The notes under the pieces: generated by a model | Told to the model about the DNA's origin: nothing | Database searches by the model: none | Seen by the model: only the letters and a program-made list of their open reading frames with translations | DNA from: Streptomyces sp. A3M-1-3 | GTDB taxonomy: Bacteria > Actinomycetota > Actinomycetes > Streptomycetales > Streptomycetaceae | Length of the DNA: 64,000 nt | Direction: 5' to 3' | Assembly (NCBI RefSeq): GCF_024213665.1 | Contig: NZ_JANAVP010000037.1 | Location: 1-64,000 of the forward strand | Made by a program: the position numbers and the translations under genes | Shown: one piece after another, positions 16,709 to 25,088 of the stretch | Position numbering within the stretch: the stretch's first letter is position 1 | How the letters are laid out: the number at the start of each line of letters is the position of its first letter

Positions 16709-18019
16709 ATGTCCGACGATGCATTCCCTCTGGGAGCCGACGCGGCCGGGATCGGGTCACGCATCCTGCGCCTGCGCACCCAGAAAGGCGCGACCCAGAC
16801 CCACCTTGCCGGAGATGCGTTCACCCGCGCCTACGTGTCGTCGATCGAGGGCGGCAAGCGCACCCCGTCCCCGCGCGCCAGCGCCTACTTCGCCGGCCGT
16901 CTCGGCGTCACCCTGGAGGACCTCTGCTACCGGTACGAACCGGGCCGGCGACAGGCGCTGCGGGACGCGATCGCCGAAGCCCGGCTCGCCCTGTCCCGGG
17001 GCGACGTGGCTCAGGCGTCCGAGACGTACTCCGACGTGATCTCCGCCGCCGATCTCCACCAGGATCCGGAATTCGGCGCCGCCGGCCGCTGCGGGCTGGG
17101 GTTTCTCGCCCGGCATCAAGGGGATCCCGACCGCGCGCTCGACGCGTTCGCCCAGGCCGAAGCCCTGCTGACCGGACAACCCCTGAGCAGCCGGTTGCAG
17201 GCAGTGATGGGCAGGATGGGGGCTCTGTTCGCCAGCGGGGCGATCAATGACGCGCTCGCGCTGGCGGAGGACCACCTACGGGAAGCCCGGCGGACCGGAC
17301 AGACCGCGGCGGAGTTCGCGCTCCGCGCCGCAACCGTGCTTCCGCACGTCGAGCGGGGCGACCTCGATCAGGCGGCTGCCTCCGCCGACGCGGCACTGGA
17401 GATCGCCTCGCACGTAAGAGATCCCGAGATTCTCGCGCAGGGCTACTACCACATCAACCGGGTACTGGCCGCGCAGGCGCGGTACGACGAAGCGGAGCAG
17501 GTGCTGACCCGGGCAGTCGCCCTGTACGAGCACCTCAGGCTGCGCACCGAGGTCGGCATGTGCCACTTCGCTCGCGGCTTCCTCTCCGCCCGCCGGGAGG
17601 ATCTCGCGGAAGCCGAGGACAGGCTCCGCCTCGCCGCGTCCATCCTTGCCGAGACGCGCGCACTGCCCCGTCTGGTCAATGCCAGAGCCGAACTCGCGGA
17701 GGTGCTGCGGCGGCTGGGGCGCACCGCCGAGGCGGCCGAACTCGTGGACGACTGCCGCGCACTCGCGCTGGAGTACCGCGATCCCGAGCAGGCCGCCGAA
17801 CTGGACCGCATCGACGCCCGGATCGCCGCTGACGTCGGGGATGACACCGCGGCCGAGCGCCTGTTCCGCGCCGCGCTCGACCGCTACGAGCACGTCGGTG
17901 CCGTCCTCGAGGTCGCCCTGACGTGCCGCCTCTTCGGCGACCGACTGATCAAGTGGGGGCGCACGCAGGAAGCAGCGGAGATCTATCGGCGAGGCCTGAC
18001 CGGGCTGGAGCGTCCGTAG
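16709..18019 (+). CDS. XRE-family HTH regulator with TPR-like repeats
   Basis: A 436-aa protein. Residues about 15-75 form a Cro/C1-type HTH (IGSRILRLRTQKGATQTHLAG; YVSSIEGGKRTPSPRASAYFAGRLGV). The remaining 350 residues are tandem helical pairs of tetratricopeptide type (ARLALSRGDVAQASETYSDVI; AQARYDEAEQVLTRAVALYEHL; VLRRLGRTAEAAELVDDCRAL). This layout matches actinobacterial regulators whose TPR arm binds a peptide or protein partner. No obvious partner gene flanks it; the next gene is the secreted subtilisin. Target genes cannot be read from the sequence. Confidence 0.82.
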   Translation: MSDDAFPLGADAAGIGSRILRLRTQKGATQTHLAGDAFTRAYVSSIEGGKRTPSPRASAYFAGRLGVTLEDLCYRYEPGRRQALRDAIAEARLALSRGDVAQASETYSDVISAADLHQDPEFGAAGRCGLGFLARHQGDPDRALDAFAQAEALLTGQPLSSRLQAVMGRMGALFASGAINDALALAEDHLREARRTGQTAAEFALRAATVLPHVERGDLDQAAASADAALEIASHVRDPEILAQGYYHINRVLAAQARYDEAEQVLTRAVALYEHLRLRTEVGMCHFARGFLSARREDLAEAEDRLRLAASILAETRALPRLVNARAELAEVLRRLGRTAEAAELVDDCRALALEYRDPEQAAELDRIDARIAADVGDDTAAERLFRAALDRYEHVGAVLEVALTCRLFGDRLIKWGRTQEAAEIYRRGLTGLERP

Positions 18020-18383
18020 GAGTCGACCGGCGCGCACCCGATGGGCTGCCCGTAAGAACGTCCAAGGATCCTGAGTGCACGTGCTGCTGACGCTTCGTCA
18101 CCACTGAAACATCAGCACCGCCCACCCCCTTGACGGCCGGATTCCCCGCCCTCACACTCCCTGACAAGCGGGGTAACAGCATCCGTAACGTGTGTTGACA
18201 GCGCCTGGCGCCATTGTCTCCTGCGCGGTGCGGCAAGCGGGCCGCCGGTCGCTGTTGCCCCGCCCCATCCCCTGTCATCGACAGGGGATGAGGCAAGTCG
18301 CCGCCGGTGATCCCGACGGCGCGCACCACTGAGCAGCCCGTACGTGTCCGCAATCCGGTCAACGAAAGGTCTGGTCACACCAC
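18020..18383 (+). promoter_or_regulatory. Promoter/leader region of the subtilisin-like protease gene, with 25-bp hairpin
   Basis: This 364-base gap has no gene. A perfect inverted repeat, CATCCCCTGTC-ATC-GACAGGGGATG (18266-18290), sits 94 bases upstream of the protease start; a TTGACA hexamer lies at 18195-18200 without a good -10. The repeat could be an operator or an mRNA hairpin in the leader. Confidence 0.45.
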
Positions 18384-19592
18384 ATGAGACCCAGCACCCG
18401 CCGTATCGGCGCACTGATTCCCGCTGTACTGCTCGTGGGAGGCTTGCAGCTCGCCGGCTCGCCCGCCCAGGGTGCGTCGGCGCCCCTGGGGGACCTGCGT
18501 CTCGCCTCGGCGGACGCGGCGATCGCCGACAGCTGGATCGTCGTCCTCAACAGCGGTGCGAAGTCCACGCCGGATTCGGTGGCGAGGGAGCTGGCGAGCC
18601 GGCACGCCGGCCGGCTCTCACACGTCTACCGCACCGCCGTGAAGGGCTTCTCCGTACGGATGACGGAGGCACGGGCCCGGAAGGTCGCGGCGGACCCGCG
18701 GGTCGCCTACGTCGAGCAGGACTCGAAGGTGGCCGTCACCGACACCCAGTCGAACGCCACCTGGGGCATCGACCGGATCGATCAGCGCAACCTGCCGCTG
18801 AGCGGCACGTACACGTACAACACGACCGCCTCCAACGTGAGCGTCTATGTCATCGACACCGGGCTGCGCACCTCGCACAGCGAGTTCGGCGGCCGGGCGT
18901 CCATCGGCACCGACACCGTCGGGGACGGCCAGAACGGAAATGATTGTCATGGACATGGCACACATGTCGGCGCTACGGCGGCCGGCGCGACCTATGGCGT
19001 CGCCAAGGGCGCCAAGGTGGTCGGAGTCCGGGTCCTCAACTGCGACGGATCCGGCAGCAACTCCGGCGTCATCGCGGGCGTCGACTGGGTGACGTCCAAC
19101 GCCGTGAAGCCGGCTGTCGCCAACATGAGCCTGGGCGGCGGCGCCAACACCAGCCTCGACAACGCGGTCAGGAACTCCATCGCGTCCGGCGTCAGCTACT
19201 CCATCGCGGCTGGCAACGGCAACATCTTCGGCTTCCCCGAGAAGGCCTGCAACGTCTCCCCTGCCCGCGTCACCGAAGCCATCACGGTCGGCGCGACCGA
19301 CAGCTCCGACAAGCGTGCCTCCTTCTCCAACTACGGCACCTGCCTGGACCTGTTCGCCCCCGGCGTGAACATCACCTCCGCCTGGAAGGACAGCGACACC
19401 GCCACCAAGACCATCAGCGGCACCTCGATGGCGGCACCGCACACCGCCGGCGCCGCAGCCCTCCACCTGGCCGCCAACCCGAGCGCCACACCCGCCCAGG
19501 TCCGCGACGCCCTCGTCAACAACGCCACCAGCGGCGTCGTTCAGGACCCCAAGACCGGATCCCCGAACAAGCTCCTCTACACCCTGTTCTGA
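18384..19592 (+). CDS. Secreted subtilisin-like serine protease (S8, proteinase K type)
   Basis: A 402-aa preproenzyme. Residues 1-33 are a Sec signal peptide; about 50-115 form the I9 propeptide (WIVVLNSGAK ... YVEQDSKVAV) that folds and inhibits the enzyme; the mature domain starts near 120. The catalytic triad is clear: Asp158 (VYVIDTG), His191 (DCHGHGTH) and Ser348 (GTSMAAPHTAGAAAL), with Asn278 of AAGNGN in the oxyanion hole. It hydrolyses extracellular protein broadly. It is the first of three secreted-hydrolase genes in a row and is followed by its own hairpin. Probably transcribed alone during nutrient stress; regulation not visible. Confidence 0.95.
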   Translation: MRPSTRRIGALIPAVLLVGGLQLAGSPAQGASAPLGDLRLASADAAIADSWIVVLNSGAKSTPDSVARELASRHAGRLSHVYRTAVKGFSVRMTEARARKVAADPRVAYVEQDSKVAVTDTQSNATWGIDRIDQRNLPLSGTYTYNTTASNVSVYVIDTGLRTSHSEFGGRASIGTDTVGDGQNGNDCHGHGTHVGATAAGATYGVAKGAKVVGVRVLNCDGSGSNSGVIAGVDWVTSNAVKPAVANMSLGGGANTSLDNAVRNSIASGVSYSIAAGNGNIFGFPEKACNVSPARVTEAITVGATDSSDKRASFSNYGTCLDLFAPGVNITSAWKDSDTATKTISGTSMAAPHTAGAAALHLAANPSATPAQVRDALVNNATSGVVQDPKTGSPNKLLYTLF

Positions 19593-19598
19593 TCTCCG

Positions 19599-19646
19599 CG
19601 GCCGGACGGGGCGCCGCGCTCTCGCGCCTGTGACCCCGTCCGGCCG
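19599..19646 (+). terminator. Hairpin terminator after the protease gene
   Basis: A perfect 13-bp stem (CGGCCGGACGGGG at 19599-19611 with 19634-19646) and a 22-base loop, 6 bases after the stop codon. Confidence 0.65.
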
Positions 19647-19727
19647 ACCGCCCCTCAAGTCCGCCCGAACTCCATCTCCCTCGCGCCACTTCGGGCACCC
19701 CCACACACTCCCCACCCAGGAGAACCC

Positions 19728-21056
19728 ATGCGACTTCGCCCACGCGGCGGTCGGTCCGCGACGCTCGCGGTCCTGCTGGCGCTCGCGCTCGCGGCGCCGC
19801 TCACCGCATCCGCCACGGCCTCTCCGCCGGCCCGGCCGTCCACGGCCACCGCCGACGAGGACATCCGGCAGTACGAGATCCACGGCCCCTCAAGTGCCGC
19901 CGACCGTACGGCGCTCGCCGCGACCGGCGTCTCCATCGACGAGGCGGACGCCCATGCGGTGGTCGTCAGCGCCGATACCGCCCAGGCGAGGAAACTGCGG
20001 CGGCTCGGCTACGTACTCGAGGAGCTCCCCGGGCCCCCGGCCCGCACGAACGGCCAGGGCGTCGGGACCCTCGACTTCCCGTCCGCGGACTCCAAGTACC
20101 ACAACTACGCCGAGATGAACGCGGAGATCGACCAGCGGATCGCGGCGTACCCGAGCATCATGAGCAAGCAGGTGATCGGCAAGTCGTACGAAGGCCGGGA
20201 CATCGTCGCGATCAAGATCAGCGACAACGTGGCCACTGACGAGAACGAGCCCGAGGTGCTGTTCACCCACCAGCAGCACGCCCGCGAGCACCTCACCGTC
20301 GAAATGGCGCTGTATCTGCTGCGCGAGTTCGGCGAGGACTACGCGACGGACTCACGTGTCGCGGACGCCGTCAACAGCCGGGAGATCTGGATCATCCCGA
20401 GCCTCAACCCGGACGGCAGCGAGTACGACATCGCCACCGGCTCCTACCGCAGCTGGCGCAAGAACCGCCAGCCCAACGCCGGTTCCAGCTACGTCGGTAC
20501 GGACATGAACCGCAACTGGGACTACAAGTGGGGCTGCTGCGGCGGTTCCTCCGGCAGCACCAGCTCGGACACCTACCGCGGGAAGTCGCCGGAGTCCGCC
20601 CCCGAGGTCAAGGTCGTCGCCGACTTCGTGCGCAGCCGCATCATCGGCGGCAAGCAGCAGATCAAGGCCGGCATCGACTTCCACACCTACAGCGAACTGG
20701 TGCTGTGGCCGTACGGATACACCTCCGCCGACACCGCGCCGGGCCTGACCCAGGACGACCGCGACGCCTTCGCGACCGTCGGCCAGAAGATGGCCGCGAG
20801 CAACGGATACAAGGCCGAGCAGTCGAGTGACCTCTACATCACGGACGGATCGATCGACGACTATCTGTGGGGCGCGCAGAAGATCTTCGGTTACACCTTC
20901 GAGATGTACCCGAAGAGCGCCTTCAGCGGCGGTTTCTATCCGCCGGACGAGGTGATAGAGCGCGAGACCAGCCGCAACCGGGACGCGGTGCTGCAACTGA
21001 TCGAGAACGCGGACTGCATGTACCGCTCCATCGGCAAGGAAGCCCAGTACTGCTGA
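19728..21056 (+). CDS. Secreted M14 zinc carboxypeptidase
   Basis: A 442-aa exported enzyme. Residues 1-30 are a signal peptide and about 45-115 a propeptide. The M14 catalytic domain begins near 122 (YHNYAEMNAEID). Zinc ligands are His184 and Glu187 (HQQHAREH) plus a later His (IDFHTYSEL). The substrate-side NPDGSEY and RKNR motifs and the catalytic Glu in YTFEMYP are present, as in carboxypeptidase T and S. griseus carboxypeptidases, which release C-terminal residues from peptides. The context (endoprotease upstream, lipase downstream) suggests a nutrient-scavenging set. The ATG at 19728 has AGGAG upstream. Confidence 0.94.
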   Translation: MRLRPRGGRSATLAVLLALALAAPLTASATASPPARPSTATADEDIRQYEIHGPSSAADRTALAATGVSIDEADAHAVVVSADTAQARKLRRLGYVLEELPGPPARTNGQGVGTLDFPSADSKYHNYAEMNAEIDQRIAAYPSIMSKQVIGKSYEGRDIVAIKISDNVATDENEPEVLFTHQQHAREHLTVEMALYLLREFGEDYATDSRVADAVNSREIWIIPSLNPDGSEYDIATGSYRSWRKNRQPNAGSSYVGTDMNRNWDYKWGCCGGSSGSTSSDTYRGKSPESAPEVKVVADFVRSRIIGGKQQIKAGIDFHTYSELVLWPYGYTSADTAPGLTQDDRDAFATVGQKMAASNGYKAEQSSDLYITDGSIDDYLWGAQKIFGYTFEMYPKSAFSGGFYPPDEVIERETSRNRDAVLQLIENADCMYRSIGKEAQYC

Positions 21057-21118
21057 GCCGCCGCCGTCCGCGGACTCCCTCCCCCGCTCGCCGCTCTCCC
21101 TCTCACCGGAGGCCCGTC

Positions 21119-21799
21119 ATGGGTACGTCCCGCCCTGCGCTGATCACCGCACTCGCCGTCGGCTGTCTCGGCGCACTCTCGGTCCATACACCCGCGGCAG
21201 GTGCGCAAGCCGCCGCCACTCCCGATCCCATCGTCTTCGTCCACGGCTGGAACTCCAGCGGTTCCACCTGGGACACCATGGCCGGCCGGTTCGCCGCCGA
21301 CGGCTGGCCGGCCGGACACCTCGACAAGTGGACCTACAACACCCGCCAGTCCAATGCGACCACCGCCTCCCAGCTCTCCGCGGAGATCGACCGCGTGCTC
21401 GCCGCGACCGGAGCGTCCAAGGTCGATGTTGTCACCCACTCCATGGGCGGGCTGTCCTCCCGCTACTACGCCAAGAACCTCGGCGGAGCCGCCAAGATCG
21501 ACGCCTGGATCTCCCTCGGCGGTCCCAACCACGGCACGGACACCGCGTACTTCTGCGGTGACACCTCCTGCTCGGAGATGCGCCCCGGCTCCAGCTTCCT
21601 CAACACGCTCAACTCCGGCGACGAGACGCCTGGCGCATCCCGGTACGCCACCTGGTGGTCCCCCTGCGACAGCGTGATCAACCCGGACAGCAGCGTCGCC
21701 CTCTCCGGAGCCACGAACACCAAGACCGCCTGCCTCAGCCACGGCGAACTGCGCACCGACTCCACGGTCTACGCGCAGGTCAAGTCCTTCGTCGGCTGA
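21119..21799 (+). CDS. Secreted triacylglycerol lipase (small alpha/beta hydrolase)
   Basis: A 226-aa exported lipase with a signal peptide (about residues 1-31). The alpha/beta-hydrolase core starts at DPIVFVHGWNSSGSTW, the oxyanion-type HGW motif. The nucleophile elbow is THSMGG. An Asp/His pair follows (NHGTDTAY; later CLSHGELRTD supplies the catalytic His). Four Cys in the second half suggest disulfides. It resembles small Streptomyces lipases related to the Bacillus LipA group. ACCGGAGG lies eight bases before the ATG at 21119. A 16-bp hairpin terminates transcription ten bases after the stop. Confidence 0.92.
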   Translation: MGTSRPALITALAVGCLGALSVHTPAAGAQAAATPDPIVFVHGWNSSGSTWDTMAGRFAADGWPAGHLDKWTYNTRQSNATTASQLSAEIDRVLAATGASKVDVVTHSMGGLSSRYYAKNLGGAAKIDAWISLGGPNHGTDTAYFCGDTSCSEMRPGSSFLNTLNSGDETPGASRYATWWSPCDSVINPDSSVALSGATNTKTACLSHGELRTDSTVYAQVKSFVG

Positions 21800-21808
21800 G
21801 TGACGCCC

Positions 21809-21849
21809 GCCGCTGTCTCCTCCCCCGCGCCACGGGAGGAGACAGCGGC
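21809..21849. terminator. Strong hairpin terminator after the lipase gene
   Basis: A perfect 16-bp stem (21809-21824 with 21834-21849) and a 9-base loop. It also faces the end of the convergent aldehyde dehydrogenase fragment and may act in both directions. Confidence 0.85.
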
Positions 21850-21868
21850 CGGCCTGTGGCAAGACCGC

Positions 21869-22172
21869 TCAGAGCATCACATGCTTGACCTGCGTGTAGT
21901 CCAGCAGGCCCGCCAGGGACAGATCGCTGCCGTAACCCGAGTGCTTGACTCCGCCGTGCGGCATCTCGGAGACGGTGGTGCCGTGGGTGTTCACCCACAC
22001 GATCCCGGTGTGCAGCGCCCGGGTCGCCCGCATCGCGCGCTCGTGGTCCGCGGTCCATACACTGGCCGCCGGCCCGAACCGTACGTCGTTCGCCAGGCGC
22101 AGCGCCTCGCCCTCGTCGGTGAAGGGCTGCACCGTGACGACGGGACCGAAGATCTCCTCCTGCACGATCTCG
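21869..22172 (-). pseudogene. Aldehyde dehydrogenase, C-terminal fragment
   Basis: About 100 codons of an NAD-dependent aldehyde dehydrogenase of the gamma-aminobutyraldehyde type remain: IVQEEIFGPVVTVQPF (the conserved EEIFGPV block), ASVWTADHERAMRATRALHTG, WVNTHG and GVKHSGYGSDLS. The catalytic Cys and Glu, earlier in the protein, are gone together with some 370 residues. Homology ends at about 22172, where a plus-strand acyl-CoA dehydrogenase tail begins. Non-functional. Confidence 0.88.
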
Positions 22173-22648
22173 TCCCTCTGACGAAGGAGTGGTTCACCGA
22201 CGAGCGGCTGATGATCGCCGCCCGCACGACCGGCGCCGCCGAACGCGCCCTGGAACTCGCCCGCGACTGGGCCGTTGAGCAGTTCGGCTCCCCCATCGCC
22301 GACTTCCAGCTCATCCAGGGCATGCTCGCCGACTGCGCCGTCAACCGCGCCTACGCCCACCAGGTCGCCTGGGAGGTGGACGAAGGGCAGGCCGACCGCA
22401 AGACCCTGCACGCCAAGCCCGCTATCGCCAAGCTGTCGGCGAGCGAGGCGGCCGGCCGGGTCATCGACCGGTGTGTGCAGATCTTCGGCGGACGCGGCTA
22501 CGACCGCTCCTACCCCGTCGAGCGCCTCTACCGCGAACTGCGCGTCGACCGCATCTGGGAAGGCACCTCCGAGATCCAGCGCCTCATCGTCGCCGGCGAA
22601 CTGGTCAAGCGGGGAACGGGCGTTCTGCAGATGCCTTCCGCCGGCTGA
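22173..22648 (+). pseudogene. Acyl-CoA dehydrogenase, C-terminal fragment
   Basis: About 157 residues of the C-terminal helical domain of an FAD-dependent acyl-CoA dehydrogenase survive: WFTDERLMIAARTTGAAERAL, QFGSPIADFQLIQGMLADCA, FGGRGYDRSYPVERLYRELRVDRIWEGTSEIQRLIVA. The last block holds the usual catalytic base region, but the N-terminal and beta domains are missing. The fragment starts exactly where the minus-strand aldehyde dehydrogenase remnant stops, so one deletion removed both 5' ends. A start codon inside could be translated, but the product cannot bind FAD normally. Confidence 0.88.
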
Positions 22649-22764
22649 GCGCGGGCGGGCAGCCGCTCGGGCCCGGTCCGGTGACCGGGTCCGGCGGCGG
22701 CCGCCCTGCGACGTACCTCACGCCTCATGTCCCGTAACCCGTCACAGAGAACCGAGGAGAAGCG

Positions 22765-23625
22765 ATGGCCGACATGGAACGGATCGGGGTCGTGGGCTGC
22801 GGCCTGATGGGATCCGGCATCGCCGAAGTGTGCGCCCGGCAGGTCGGGACGTCGTCGTGGTCGAAACGAGCCGCACGGCGGCGGATGCCGGGCACAGACG
22901 CATCACGTGCTCGTTCGACCGCGCCACCTCTGCCGGAAAACTGTCCGCCGAGGACCGGGACGCAGCGCTGGCGCGGATCGTGACGACCACGGACATGGGC
23001 CGGATGGCCGACCGGGATCTGGTCGTGGAGGCCGTCGCCGAGGACGAGGCTGCGAAGGTGGAGGTCTTTGCGCAACTCGATGCGACCGTGACACGCCAGG
23101 ACGCGATCCTGGCGACCAACACCTCTTCCATCCCGGTCATCCGCCTCGCGGCGGCCACCGGCCGCCCGGAGCAGGTGGTCGGCCTGCACTTCTTCAACCC
23201 CGTACCAGTGCTGCCCCTCCCTGGTCGAGCTGGTGCCGTCGCTGCTGACCGGCGAGAGCACGGCACGGCGGGCGGAGGTGTTCGCCTCCGACGTGCTGGG
23301 CAAGCAGGTCGTACGGGCCCGGGACCGGGCCGGGTTCATCGTCAATGCCCTGCTCGTCCCCTACATGCTGGCCGCGGTACGGATGGCCGAGTCGGGCGCC
23401 GCGTCGGCCGAGGACATCGACCGGGGGATGATCCTGGGCTGCGCCCACCGGCTGGCCCGCTCGCGCTCGCCGATCTCATCGGACTGGAAACCACCCACGC
23501 CATCGCGGTGTCGATGTACGAGGAGTTCCGTGAGCCGCTGTACGCGCCGCCACCGCTGCTGGCCCGGGTGGTCGACGCGGGCCTGCTCGGGCGGAAATCG
23601 GGCCGCCGCCGGGCCGATCGGACGG
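22765..23625 (+). pseudogene. 3-hydroxyacyl-CoA dehydrogenase with at least three frameshifts
   Basis: Starting at ATG 22765 behind GAGGAGA, the NAD-binding N-terminus is clear (IGVVGCGLMGSGIAEV). Near 22846 the frame shifts (one base lost in CCGGCAGG), near 23214 about four extra bases occur, and near 23456 one base is lost. The pieces together give the full family pattern: VVEAVAEDEAAK, TNTSSIPV, HFFNPVPV, GFIVNALLVPYMLAAVRM, LADLIGLETTHAI and GLLGRKSGR. This is a 3-hydroxybutyryl-CoA dehydrogenase (PaaH/Hbd type), normally about 285 aa. It is either a pseudogene or the victim of sequencing errors; the C-terminus is also degraded. Confidence 0.85.
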
Positions 23626-23721
23626 AAGCCGGTGCGGCGATACGGAAAGATGGAACGTCGCGGGACCGGCAGGCGGGCTCCGCCACACCCCATCGCGCCG
23701 ATCCAGAACGGGAGCAGCAAC

Positions 23722-24333
23722 GTGACCATGGCCGAACGCACGCTCGAGACGCGTGAGCGGACCCTCACCTCCGCCTGCGAAGTGATCGCCGAGATGGGCT
23801 TCGAGAAGATCCGTATGCGTATGGTCGCCGAGCACGCCGGCGTATCGACGGCTCTGCTGCACTACCACTTCGAGACGCGCGAGAAGCTGTTCGCCGAGGC
23901 GATGAAGCATTCCTTCGCCCAGACCGGCACCGAACTCGAACGCGACGCCGACTCGGTCCCGGCCTCGGTCATCCTGGCACGCATCGTGCACAGCATGCTG
24001 CCCACCGACCCGGAACTCCGGCAGGACTGGAAGCTCTGGCAGGAGCTGTGGGTACGGGCCCTGCGCGACGAATCCGCACACCATCTCGCCGTCGACCTGT
24101 ACGAGCAGCTCCACACCTGGGTCGCTGAGGCACTGCGGCGGGGAATCAGCTCCGGGGAGTTCAGCCGCTGCGACATCGACGCGACCAGCACGCTGGTTCT
24201 CGCCCTGTGCGACGGCTTCGGTATCCGGCTGATGCTGGACGATCCGCGGGTCACTCTCGACACCGCACAGGCAGCGATCTGGCAGGCCGTGGCCGGAACT
24301 CTCGGCACTCCGTCCGCGTTCCCGGAAGTCTGA
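23722..24333 (+). CDS. TetR-family regulator
   Basis: A 203-aa regulator. The GTG at 23722 is preferred over the ATG two codons later because GGGAG lies seven bases before it. The N-terminal HTH is MGFEKIRMRMVAEHAGVSTALLHYHFETREKLFAEAM. The C-terminal half fits the TetR_C_6/BetI-like core (DWKLWQELWVRALRDE). It lies 100 bases downstream of the broken hydroxyacyl-CoA dehydrogenase gene, on the same strand, and may be the surviving regulator of a lost fatty-acid or polyamine gene set; this link is inferred from position. A 15-bp hairpin follows. Confidence 0.9.
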   Translation: MTMAERTLETRERTLTSACEVIAEMGFEKIRMRMVAEHAGVSTALLHYHFETREKLFAEAMKHSFAQTGTELERDADSVPASVILARIVHSMLPTDPELRQDWKLWQELWVRALRDESAHHLAVDLYEQLHTWVAEALRRGISSGEFSRCDIDATSTLVLALCDGFGIRLMLDDPRVTLDTAQAAIWQAVAGTLGTPSAFPEV

Positions 24334-24357
24334 GGAACGGGCCGGCTGACCGCCCAC

Positions 24358-24391
24358 TTCCCGGCCTTGGTGCCTGCACCAAGGCCGGGAA
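24358..24391. terminator. Bidirectional hairpin terminator between convergent genes
   Basis: A perfect 15-bp stem (24358-24372 with 24377-24391) closed by a CCTG tetraloop. It lies between the TetR stop (24333) and the lipoprotein stop (24401), so it can serve both strands. Confidence 0.88.
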
Positions 24392-24400
24392 GGCGGGAGG

Positions 24401-24640
24401 TTACTCGTCGGCCGCGGCGTCGGCGTCGTTCGCGGCGGACTCGGCGCCCTCCAGGAGCTTCTGCATACGGGCCAGATCGCTCGGGTCGGTGGTCACCTGC
24501 CCCGAACCGCTCCCGGCCGGCGCGCTGTCACCGGCCGTGCCGGCGCCCTCGGTGTCCTGGGCGCACCCGGTGACCAGCAGGGCGACGGCCAGCGCCGCCA
24601 CCGCGAGTGTGACGGCGCGAGGCCGCCGGACCAGCTGCAT
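24401..24640 (-). CDS. Small lipoprotein, last gene of the two-component operon
   Basis: A 79-aa lipoprotein. The signal is basic (MQLVRRPR), then hydrophobic, ending in LLVTGC (lipidated Cys about residue 26). The mature part is short, acidic and Asp/Ala/Gly-rich (TDPSDLARMQKLLEGAESAANDADAAADE). Its ATG overlaps the stop of the upstream secreted-protein gene (TGATG), so the two are translated together. It may tether or monitor at the outer membrane face, as the lipoprotein CseA does for the CseB/CseC system; that comparison is an inference. Confidence 0.75.
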   Translation of the reverse strand: MQLVRRPRAVTLAVAALAVALLVTGCAQDTEGAGTAGDSAPAGSGSGQVTTDPSDLARMQKLLEGAESAANDADAAADE

Positions 24641-25038
24641 CAGTGCTCGCTCCCGTTGTCGTTGGCCTCGCACCACGTCTTGACCGCGGACACGTCCTTC
24701 CGGCGCTGCTCGAGCGTGGTGAGGAGCGACTTGCGGGCGGTCAGCCGGTTGTTGAGGAGGGTGTGGATTTCCGTGTGGCCGGCAGCCTCGGCGGCGGCCA
24801 CCCGCTTCTTCAGTCCGGCGAGCGAGCCGCGCTTGGCCGCATTGCCGTTCAAGCGGTCCAGCGCCCTGTCGATGCGCTTGTCGATCTTCGGTACGCGCTT
24901 GCACAGTGCATGCGCGCCGTCACCGGCGCGGGCAGCGTCCGGTGACGGCGCGCCGCCGTCGGCCGCGGCGCTGCCCGCACCGGCGAGCAGACAGCCGAGG
25001 GCGGCGAAGCTGACGGCGGTTTTCCTGAACGTCAACAT
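24640..25038 (-). CDS. Secreted helical protein linked to a two-component system
   Basis: A 132-aa exported protein with a signal peptide (MLTFRKTAVSFAALGCLLAGAG, cleavage near AAA-DGG). The mature part is strongly helical and charged (RVPKIDKRIDRALDRLNG; LKKRVAAAEAAGHTEIHTLL; KSLLTTLEQRRKDVSAVK), with one Cys near each end (ALCKRV, TWCEAN) that could close a disulfide. The ATG at 25038 has GGAGGAACT upstream. It lies 50 bases after the histidine-kinase gene and overlaps the lipoprotein gene, so it is probably part of that operon. It could be a periplasmic-side sensor partner. No known family recognised. Confidence 0.75.
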   Translation of the reverse strand: MLTFRKTAVSFAALGCLLAGAGSAAADGGAPSPDAARAGDGAHALCKRVPKIDKRIDRALDRLNGNAAKRGSLAGLKKRVAAAEAAGHTEIHTLLNNRLTARKSLLTTLEQRRKDVSAVKTWCEANDNGSEH

Positions 25039-25088
25039 GACAGTTCCTCCACGATCGGTTCGGGGCGGTTGCCCGTCCGACCGGAAGG

